DNA from: Heloderma charlesbogerti | Lineage: Eukaryota; Chordata; Lepidosauria; Squamata; Helodermatidae | Assembly: GCA_026122225.1 (NCBI GenBank) | Contig: JANEZZ010001570.1 | Coordinates: 5,828,501 to 5,892,500, forward strand | DNA length: 64,000 bases | Reading direction: 5' to 3' | Part shown: in pieces, positions 55,740 to 64,000 of the stretch | How the letters are laid out: each line of letters begins with the position of its first letter | Numbering within the stretch: position 1 is the first letter of the stretch | Made by a program: the position numbers and the translations under genes | Notes under the pieces: model-generated | The model's database searches: none | Seen by the model: only the letters and a program-made list of their open reading frames with translations | What the model was told of the DNA's origin: nothing

Positions 55740-57160
55740 GTATGCAGTACAGTGATTAGAGAAGTCATTGTCTGTAACTTAAAAAAAAAAAAAGCGGGGG
55801 GACCTTTCTAGAAGATTGTGTTTGCAGCTGCTCCCTGCTCCCTGCAGTGTCACTGCTGCTGTCACTGTCACCTTTGTCCTCCTTGCCACAGTCTCTCATT
55901 ACGCCCACTCCTTACATCCTGTTTTAACTTGCTGTTTGAGGCAAAAGCTGTCACTTACTCCGTGTTCCTATGCAGCATATCCTGTTCGGTTGGGGATCTG
56001 ATCTAGCGGAGACCTCTTGGCACAACAGTAGTACATTTAGGAGATAACAGCACGCAATGAAGCATGGCCGTAATTAGAGAAACAAGAGCAAGGCGAAGCT
56101 GGTGTAAGGGTGGCCTGTGTGTGTGTGTGGAGAAGGGGGAATATGAACAATATATCTGAATGCATGTGTTTGTTTAGCGGGGATTAGACCAGTATAAGAG
56201 AGGAGAGTGGTGAAAGTATGCCATTATATTCTAACCATTTCCAGAAGGGTAGCTGGGATAGTCTACTGCAGCAAAAACAACAAAGCATCTTGTGCCAATT
56301 TAAAGGCTAACAAATTTATTCTGGCATGAGCTTTCATGGACTATAGCCCAATTCATCAGGCTGATGGAGCATTACGGAGAAAACCTGAAACTCTCTATAA
56401 TATTCCATGCATCTGACGAACTCTCAGCACGGGGTAGGATAAAATGATCACAAATAAAGAGATAAAACAAACAAACAAATAACATATTTAATGTATGAGT
56501 CGCCTTATAACTGAAGATCTCAGACATTATGTATATCTCAGGCCAGCATACATTATAAGAGCGAACACAATAAAACCAATAATAAAACCAATAAGGTGAC
56601 TGAAAAACAAAAACAAAATAAACACAGTACAGTACAGTAAAATGTTTTAAAACATTTTGAAAGTGAAAGATAAATATCAAGGCAGTACAGAGCAGGGCTG
56701 TTTAAAATACCTAAGAATTGCTAAATATTCCTAGGATTATCTAGGAATAAACTGACTTTTTCACATTGAGGGAAAGCACTCCTCGCTTTAATATGCATAT
56801 ATTTCAAGCTTAACTATTCTTATAACAAGCTCTGATAGCATTTTGAAGGGTTTTTTTTTAATCCACTGAAGTAGTAATCACAGGTTGTTGTGCAAATTGG
56901 GCATCTTTCCAATAAACAATATGAGAAATATGTTCCTATGATAAAATATGATGCCCATTCCTGGGCTAAGAAAGGACTAAGTACTTGTTTTGAATGTTCA
57001 AAGAGATGCTAAGCAGACAGGGGGGTTAACTTCTTGGTTGGACCAAGTCAAGTGAGTGACAGTGAGGAAGTTACACATTGCACATTGCAAGGATGGGGCT
57101 AGAAGCGAACGCAGAGGAGGCTGCTGTAGTAGCTTTCATAATTGTGCAAGTGAAGGAATT
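55740..57160. other. Mostly unrecognised, one dispersed repeat
   Basis: 56278-56362 (GCCAATTTAAAGGCTAACAA, ATTTATTCTGGCATGAGCTT, CAATTCATCAGG) resembles a repeat widespread in reptile genomes whose class I cannot name. No gene signal. Confidence 0.45.
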
Positions 57161-57486
57161 TTGGCAGCTTGCCTGAACCAGGGATGAGCACTCTAGTTGG
57201 CAAGAGTGCTAGGAAGGCACCCAGAACTGTCTTTAGGCACTCTGGCAAAATGTTAAAATCAGACCCAGGCCTAGGCCTTAATCATTCCTCCTTTTCTTCT
57301 AAGTTGTGGTATATTAGGAGACAAGAGTGCCACAGAGAGAAGCCCTGCTCCAGATTTACACCCCGTGTCCAATCAACATGGGGATGTTGCGAGAGTCCGA
57401 TGGGCTCCCCCTTGCCCGCCTTCCCAGACACCACTTGATGAACCACAGGGCGCTCGTGGACCCACTCGGTGAGCATCCCATGGCTT

Positions 57487-57762
57487 GGTGAGCGCCAGGC
57501 AGCTGCCTGTCCTTCCTAGTGAGCCACTGCTGTGTGCAACAAGGGCGCTCAGGTGCTTCACAGTAGATAATGTTGCGTACATGGCAGCCACAAAGGACCC
57601 ATTCACGCAACATTACAGGTGGGAACGGAGCACTCGCGCTTGTAATGTTGCGTAAATGGGTCCTTTACAGCTGCCAAGTATGCAACATTACCTGTCCGCA
57701 AGTGCCTGAGCTACCACCGTTGCACACAGTGGTGGCGTGCCAGGCAGGACAGGCATCCCGCG
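57487..57762. mobile_element. Long-hairpin element, about 280 bp core
   Basis: Arms of about 120 bp pair around 57630: ATGTTGCGTACATGGCAGCC..AAAGGACCCATTCACGCAAC at the left against GTTGCGTAAATGGGTCCTTT..GGCTGCCA-type sequence at the right, then CAACAAGGGCGCTCAGG against CCTGAGCTACCACCGTTGCA further out. The region ends at CCATCCCTA (57867), like the TAGGGATG MITEs, but a left terminus and a duplication were not found. Confidence 0.65.
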
Positions 57763-58071
57763 GCTTTGTTGGGCACTCGCTGGGCCGAGACGAAGCTCAC
57801 ACAGCGCCAACAGCAGGGGTGGGCGGCGGCTGATGAAGCTGGGCGTGGGTGGGTCTGTCCATCCCTATATCGATACAATCCCATCATGGTGACTCAATAT
57901 CCCTCGCAGCACGCACAGTGTCATTGGTGGCAGTATTTTGGATAATACGGAATAAAAAGAGAGAATGATGCTAGAAAAGCAGTATATGGAATGCGTAATG
58001 TGCCCCAACAGTTATCAGTGCCCTACAGTACTGATAAGTAGCACTGGTGCAGATCTAGCCTTGCTATGGGA

Positions 58072-58258
58072 GGGGCCATAGCTCAGTGGCAGAGCACTTG
58101 CTTTTCATGCAGAAGGGCCCAGATTTGATCCCCAGCATCTCCAGGCAGGGCTGAAAAATCTCCTGCTTGAACTGCTGGAGACCCACTGCCAGTCAGCGTC
58201 ACCAATACTGGGCTAGATGGTCTGATTCAGTATAAGGCAGTATCCTTTGTTCCTGCTT
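58072..58258 (+). mobile_element. tRNA-derived SINE, near full length
   Basis: GGGGCCATAGCTCAGTGGCA (A box) and AGATTTGATCCCC (B box, about 58122-58134), then CTGGAGACCCACTGCCAGTC and GGGCTAGATGGTCTGATTCA, ending TAAGGCAGTATCCTTTGTTC. It is the uninterrupted relative of the split SINE at 1-437. Confidence 0.8.
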
Positions 58259-58415
58259 ACATGCTCCCCACGTATTCTCTGAGCCTGTGCAGGAGCAAAA
58301 CTGGCCCTCCCAAGAGGAAGAGTGAGGCACCTGCTTCAGGAAGCTGATTTGTGGTGTCATGAAAGGGACCTTCTTTGGCAATAAAATACAATAACACAAT
58401 TATATTAGCTATTTA

Positions 58416-58805
58416 GAGTGCAATCCTGTGGGGATAGTTGGCCAGCTCTGAACCCGGAGGCATCTGACTATCCAATGCAGGGTGGGCAGAGCATGGAGGG
58501 AATCCTCTCCTCCATGCTCTGGCTGCCCTGCATTTGTGGCTAGATGGCCAATTTCAGCTGTCTAGCAGGGTGCATCAGAGCAGTGGGGGAGGCTGGAGGC
58601 ACATAGGAAGCATCATAACGGTGCTTCCATGGCCCCCTCCCTGCCTCCAGGAACGCCCCCTTTTCGGGCGCTCCATGCTGGTCTGACGAGCACAGAGCTG
58701 GGGATGAACCGCACTGCCTATGAGCCGGCAGGGGAGAGGGCAGGGAGTCAGGTTGCCAGAAATAAAAAAATCCTATGGTTGTGTAGTGGCCATAGGATTG
58801 CACCC
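58416..58805. mobile_element. GGGTGCAATCC-type MITE (Harbinger-like), copy 3
   Basis: 390 bp. Left GAGTGCAATCCTGTGG, right CCATAGGATTGCACCC. TTA lies on both sides (58413-58415, 58806-58808), matching the 3-bp TTA/TAA duplications of PIF/Harbinger. Inside are GGCTAGATGG and GCTGTCTAGCAG motifs as in the copies at 29080 and 42674. No transposase. Confidence 0.8.
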
Positions 58806-58984
58806 TTAATGTCTTATTGTGGTATTTGAATTGCCGAAGAGGAGAGGCATTTCTGGGATTTTCTGACTCAGTTGCTAAGATCTTCAACCAGCCTTGCGTA
58901 ACGTGCACCTTGACTGGGAGGGGAGGGATACCCTTTGCTGCTCCATTTCAGGCAGCAAAATGTATTGATTTATGTTTACGTTTT

Positions 58985-59450
58985 AGGCTGCCTTTAGGCG
59001 CAGCCAGGGGGAGAGCCCTTCCCGGTACACATTCCTGAGAGTGATAGCGACCCTGGCAGGGAGAGGGAGGCGCAACAGCAGTTTCTGGATGCTAGGTGCT
59101 GGTGCAGCATCAAGCAGGAGATAGCGGGTGCTGAGGGGAAGCGCTCAGCCCACTTGGCGCAACGGCAACAGTGGTGCACCGAGGCCCCACGGGAAAGGGG
59201 TGGGCTCTCTCCTCCTAGCCCATAAGTTCAGAGGTTTCCTGCCTTCCCTTCCAAATGGAGATCAACTGATTCCTAACGCTAGAACCCCCAAGTAGGCAGC
59301 TCTCTTAAGTCTCACTTGTAGGATCAAGCAATTAGCATCTGTAAGCGTCATTCGGCTGAATGGAAATAAAGCCTTGGAAAAGAGCCCTATTGTCTGCGTG
59401 TTGATTCTGGCTACCTGAGGATTTCAGAAGGCAGCAGGGGCGACCTCCTG
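58985..59450 (+). repeat. Possible LTR-element 3' remnant
   Basis: A GC-rich part is followed by GGAAATAAAGCCTTGG (poly(A)-signal-like, about 59360-59375) and ATTGTCTGCGTGTTGATTCT, wording that resembles U5 of squamate LTR elements. No second LTR or coding domain. Low confidence. Confidence 0.28.
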
Positions 59451-59451
59451 A

Positions 59452-59903
59452 CACAACCCCCTGCTCAGTGCAGGAACCTTGATTCCCAGGCAGTCACCCA
59501 TCCAACTACTGACCAGAGCCGACCCTGCTTAGCTTCCGAGACCAGACAAGCACACGCACATCCAGCCCTTTGCTTGTTGCTAAGGGAACATTGAGTGCTG
59601 AGGAAGCTATGCGATCAGTAGCCAGAAGATGACATGGGGCTGTTGAGAGCTGTGATTGGACAGGAGGGAAATACAAACACCACCGTATATGGACAGGCAA
59701 GGGAGGGGACTATGACCAGATACGGTAGCGAAGGCAGAAAATCAGAGCACATTAAGGGGAAATACCGGGGTATCAGGGTATTGAAAGTGGGAGCACGGAA
59801 GCAGGAAATTCAGGTTCCAATTCGAGGCGGGTACTACATAGTGTGAAAGATGGGCGGTGAAACCTCATTGGAAGTGAAAAAACCTGTAAGTGTAGATCGG
59901 CCC
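59452..59903. mobile_element. GGGCCGATCTACA-type MITE relative with 5S-like piece
   Basis: 59455-59560 contains CCCCTGCTCAGTGCAGG joined to antisense 5S-like sequence (ATTCCCAGGCAGTCACCCAT, CGACCCTGCTTAGCTTCCGA). The remainder to 59903 matches 49440-49785 closely and ends TAAGTGTAGATCGGCCCC. The left terminus is missing; it abuts a possible LTR remnant. Confidence 0.72.
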
Positions 59904-59904
59904 C

Positions 59905-61415
59905 AGATCTCCTTAATATTGCTAAGGCATCACTCCTCTGTTTAAAGCTGTAAGTGGAATTAAGATGATGGTTCCACACCACAATTAACAATATTGTGCT
60001 TTTTCCACTCACATCCTAGCAGTACTGATCCACATGATGAAGCGGGGGGATGGGAAGTGTGTGCATGCGTGTGATTTGAGAGGACATCTGAGGATAACCA
60101 GGTGCCAGAGTGATTAATCCTCTCTCTCCCACTTCACTCTTGTACTGAAACTTTGCAGAACAGTGAAATATCTCACTGTTTTGCAAAGCAATCTGAGACT
60201 CGGTACAAGAGGAGAGCGATTCCTCTCCCCCTTTCTGTGACTTACGTGAAGCTAAGGAGATCGGAAAGCAGTGAGAGGTCCTGTTGCTTGCCCCGCTGGC
60301 CTAATACAAGGGAGGGGAGTTTCAAAGCTCAGTGGCTCCATGCGAGTTCTAGAAGTGGGGAGGGGGGAAATTCTCATCACTTGCAATGTACCTCAGAGAG
60401 CTTTGCAAAACATGTTTCACTGCTTTGCAAACCTCTCCTGCCCAGTGCAACAGGAAGTCTTCACCTGCTCCACTCTGAGTCTAAGGAAATAAAGGGAACT
60501 AACTGATTACATTGTGTTTCAGCACAGGGAAGAGAGGGGAGGGGAAACGGGATGTAAATATAACGGATGAAGGGATCGGACTGTAGTGCGAAGGTGATCC
60601 ACACCAGCCAGGTTTGCACTGCTCTTCCAAGGTTTGTTTGTTTGTTTTAAAGTTGGGAAAACGGAGCTCTCCAATGGAATAACAGAACAGGGGGGAAAGA
60701 AGAAAGAACAGTGCTTTGATGCCTGCATTGTCCAGATCAGGGGTGCACAACCTGTGGCGTGCAAGCAGCTGCCTAAGCCCTGTTGTGCATCCCCCCTAGG
60801 ACCTGCAGCCTGCACCATGAAAACTGCCACTGCTGCCAAAGAAACCCTAATACCGCTGAAGCTGCCTGGATTGCTGCTTTACCATGGATAATGGCAGTGG
60901 TAAAGCAGCTGTCGGGATCAGGGTGCCTAGGGCAACAACCACAAAGCTCTGTGTGTGTGCGCGTGTGAGTGTGCATAGCCGCCAGCTGACTCCCAATGCG
61001 GCCATAAAATGTGAGTGAGTGAAGGATGGTGATTCTGGAAAGAAGCAGCCGGGGCTAGAAATGGCTTTTGCAGTTCGTCAGGCTCACAGTGAGAAAAGGT
61101 GAGGCCTGTCATTGCTGGGACAGGAGAAAGAATCTGATAAGCAGAACTGCTCCTGCTTCCCCCTGCCTGGACGTCACAGTCTGCCCATTCTCTCCCTGAC
61201 CATGATAAATGTGTAGGCAACTGTGAGGGGGGGGGGATGTGTGCAGCCCTGCCTAATGAGTTTGGGAAATTCTCCTCAGCCTTGCTGTGATTGCTGAATC
61301 TTCTCCAAAAGACCTTGCTGATGTATATATATATAAAGGGGTGGGTGTGTTTTGGTCTATAACCATTCAGGAAAACAACAAAACAAAGAAACAAACAAAA
61401 AGCAATTAACCAAAT
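59905..61415. other. No recognisable gene or repeat
   Basis: Some internal self-similarity at 60150-60480 (TTTGCAAAGCA, TTTGCAAAACATG, TTTGCAAACC) but no defined element ends. A short TA run lies at 61322-61334. Confidence 0.4.
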
Positions 61416-61420
61416 TCAAG

Positions 61421-61633
61421 GGTGCTTCCAGATTGACTAATCAAAAGACATTGTGCAGCTATTTCATCTTTCCCTCCTTAATGGATTTTCTGTGGTAAGA
61501 AAAAAAGATAAAAGAAGTGGTGGGAAAACTTGGGAGGGTTACAAGTGGAAGAGGAAGATGTCTGGACCCCCTCCTCTAAAATTCCATGTTTGAAATAGGG
61601 CAGTTCCACAATAAAAGCCTCTCCTGGAAGCAT
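61421..61633. mobile_element. GCTTCCAGA-type MITE
   Basis: Left GGTGCTTCCAGATTGACTAA, right AATAAAAGCCTCTCCTGGAAGCATC. Same internal order as 54266-54493. Confidence 0.72.
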
Positions 61634-61639
61634 CTTAAG

Positions 61640-62335
61640 TCTTTATACCAAACTTTATACCAAACTTTGATTATTACCAGGGACCCAAGGAAAAGAGTAA
61701 TAAGAAAAGAACATTTAAGAAATGAGTGTGTGTGTTTTTAAGCACTATTAATTTGCACCATGATACCTCTACAATTCCTGATACAGTTGATCTAGGGGGT
61801 TTTGGGGGGGGGACACCTGGCTGTGTATGTGGGGAATCATGAAGCAGAAGCAGAGTGTGGAATTGTGAAGAAAATTAAGGTCTCTAGAGTGGCAGAGTAC
61901 ATATAGAGCTTTTCTACATGAGGCAATTGTGCGCTTGTCATTCCCTATTCACTATTGTTTACAGATTCTTTAGATGATGTCATGACTCTCCAGTTTTGCT
62001 TCTGTTTATAAACAGCACTTTCCACAACTTTTTTAGAACAGGGAAAATGGGGTATTATTTCTGATGGTGATAGAAAGCACAATTTCCTCTTGTGTATTTG
62101 CACTATTCCGTTACACCACAGTGCCATCTAGAGATTATGTAAAAGTAAAGCAGGAAAGGAAACTCTCCTCATGTAGTGCTCGGATCTCAATTCTGTGACA
62201 CAACTGAAAGTAGATGTGGTGGATTAACAGGTTTGTGTAGAAAAGCCTGTAGAAGCAAAGGTGTAGATGAAATCCAAGAAAGAGGAAGGAAGGTGCTGAG
62301 TGTGGTGAAGGAAGAGCAGGATAATGACCAGGAAG
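61640..62335. other. No recognisable gene or repeat
   Basis: AT-rich; nothing assigned. Confidence 0.4.
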
Positions 62336-62339
62336 TCTG

Positions 62340-62630
62340 TAGCACAACATTTCTTCTGGCGCCAGGTGAAGACCTTTTTATTTTCCCAGGCATTTTAGCA
62401 TTTTAGCTTTCTAGACTTTTAGCTTTGCTGTTTTAAATCTGTATTTTAAAACTCTGCATTGCTGCTAGGTTTTATTCTGGTTTTATTCTGGTTGTATTGT
62501 TATACTGTGGTTTTAATGTTTTATATATTTTATATTGTTTTATTGTGTGCTCTTTGGTTTTAATTTTTGTGAACCGCCCAGAGAGCTTCGGCTATTGGGC
62601 GGTATAGAAATGAATGAATGAATGAATCTG
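62340..62630 (+). repeat. L2-type LINE 3' end and tail
   Basis: Short coding remnant ..EDLFIFPGILAF (about 62367-62404), a T-rich UTR with GTGAACCGCCCAGAGAGC, and a tail TATAGAAATG followed by AATGAATGAATGAAT (62610-62628). Confidence 0.65.
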
Positions 62631-62793
62631 TCCAGATAAATTCAAAAAGAAATTCATATCACTTTAATGAGACAGAATAATTTATCTCCTCTCTTGGCAC
62701 CCAGGAAATGAAGCACACACAGCAGTCCTTTGGGCATTTCTGTGGAAGCTGCTTATCCACAAATGACTCCCAAGTGGCTAGAAAATGTTATAT

Positions 62794-62912
62794 CAGGGAT
62801 GGGGAATGAGTGGCCCTCCAGATGTTGTTGGACTGCCACTCCCCTCACCCCTCACCATTGAATATGCTGGCCAGGGCTGATGGGAGTTGCAGCCCAACAT
62901 GTTCCCCACCCT
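62794..62912. mobile_element. hAT-like MITE, CAGGGATGGGGAA variant
   Basis: About 119 bp from CAGGGATGGGGAATGAGTGG to CATGTTCCCCACCCTT. Arms CCCTCCAGATGTTGTTGGAC and AGTTGCAGCCCAACATG pair. Flanks TGTTATAT and CATTTTAT agree at 5 of 8 bases. Confidence 0.65.
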
Positions 62913-62914
62913 TC

Positions 62915-64000
62915 ATTTTATGAGCCAACCACAAGAGCAGGGCTGGTTCTGTGGGTCTTTTCCCCCAAGGCCATGAGAGAGACCCGTGCCATTGGACCTA
63001 CCTTCAGGGTTGGGTCACTTACAGTTTGACCAGCTGTGAGGGCGTTATTCACAGAGCAACGTCTCCCATGCAACCTTGAAACGTCTCCCAAAGGATCCCA
63101 TCACAGTAATAGAATCCAGGGTGCAGCGCGGCACCTCCCCCTTGCACAAGGAGCAGGAGCAGGTCACACACAAGAGCCTGTTTGGATGCACACGTTATCA
63201 ATTCTCATGCTCCAAAGGAATCGCATGATTTCTACACACAGTTAAATAATAGCTGGGTCTTCCTTGCTGCTTTCCACTAAATCAGGCTTAGGTTTGTTAT
63301 CTTCTTGCTCTTTGGAATTCATTTCTGAGTTATGCAAGGGGCTTTAACCTAATCCCAAATAATTTGGCTATAATGCAGATAACAACACGCTGATTGCACA
63401 AGTACAGAAGCAATTACACGCAAGAGTCTCATACAGAAATATCCAAAAACAGCTGACATTTCTAATTGGCATATTCATTTACGTTGGAGTGGTATGTTCA
63501 GTCCCAACCCTCACTCTCCCACATGCTGGGAGTTGTACTTTAAGTAGTTCTTTTCCATTATTAAGCCCCTGAAATAATTTTCTTTGAAGTTTTTTCTGCC
63601 CCCCCCCCATTTGTAACTTTACTTGTTTCCATAATGAAAGAAGGAAGATGTGACCTGGTGAATCACCAGCCAGATGGTGCAATTTCTTATAATATCCACA
63701 TTACTTGATATATGATGTCACCATGAAACGATTCTACATGCCAAAGAAACGGTTGTCAATATGATCCAGGACTTCCTCTTTCTCAATAAACTGTCATGAG
63801 TGAGCAGGCCAACCACACCTAAGTAAAGTGTGATAGATCTAAAAATTCTAATTCCTAAACCTCTCTGAAACAGATGTTAAAATATTACTTTTAGGTAATA
63901 ATCCCAGCCAATCAGAATTCAGGGACTCGCATGAAAACCCTCTTCCCATATTTGGCAAAAGGGTTGCTTCATTCCACAAACCTGATATCACACTAACTGA
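62915..64000. other. No recognisable gene or repeat
   Basis: A C run lies at 63600-63609. No coding or transposon signal to the window end. Confidence 0.4.

Noticed and set aside
55044..55755. Frames of 226 aa (minus) and 216 aa (plus) over one region
   Set aside because: They coincide with foldback copy 4, whose inverted repeats give similar open frames on both strands. The element has 8-bp duplications and no coding role is indicated.
58072..58145. Functional tRNA gene
   Set aside because: A and B boxes are present, but the sequence does not close an acceptor stem and continues into a SINE body shared with 301-437.

Overview
The window reads as repeat-dense, gene-poor nuclear DNA of a squamate reptile (lizard or snake). 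No host protein-coding exon, rRNA gene or functional tRNA gene could be supported. The organism call rests on the combination of repeat families: RTE-BovB LINEs with a short (AAC)n tail, tRNA-derived Sauria-type SINEs whose 3' end copies the BovB tail, L2- and CR1-type LINE remnants, and many non-autonomous DNA transposons of kinds abundant in squamates. Everything is inferred from the sequence; no database was searched.

The only long open reading frame is a 1047-residue endonuclease/reverse transcriptase on the minus strand at 13966-17109. It belongs to an apparently full-length RTE-BovB element bounded by a perfect 13-bp target-site duplication. A second full-length BovB (7360-11872, perfect 11-bp duplication) is dead: it carries frameshifts and was split first by a 929-bp foldback DNA transposon (8638-9566) and then by a Sauria-type SINE (9581-9914). 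Two 5'-truncated BovB pieces lie on the plus strand at 41802-42666 and 38045-38088.

Layout: 1-440 is a tRNA-SINE split by two hAT-like MITEs at one target site. 3.65-4.65 kb holds an old tRNA-SINE and a long hairpin MITE. 7.0-17.2 kb holds the two BovB elements. 18.2-24.2 kb holds L2 and CR1 LINE remnants, a 5S-rRNA-derived SINE with a CR1 tail, and TAGGGTG-type MITEs. 26-31 kb and 53.7-55.8 kb hold TAGGGATG-type hAT MITEs, including four CpG-rich foldbacks. 35.5, 49.3 and 59.5 kb hold related MITEs that contain a captured piece of the 5S/CR1 SINE. 40.8-43.1 kb holds a tRNA-SINE, a truncated BovB and a GGGTGCAATCC-type MITE. 47-48.4 kb and 52.9-53.7 kb hold further L2 pieces. The rest is AT-rich unannotated sequence with microsatellites.

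The parts interact as a parasite community. BovB supplies endonuclease and reverse transcriptase; the Sauria-type SINE shares the BovB 3' end and probably uses that enzyme. CR1 and L2 similarly share tails with the 5S- and tRNA-derived SINEs. hAT- and Harbinger-like transposases, not encoded here, presumably moved the MITEs. The most unusual material is the TAGGGATG foldback family (two copies with perfect 8-bp duplications, palindromes inside palindromes, repeated AAATGGCGGC motifs) and the MITE family carrying antisense 5S-rRNA-like sequence.
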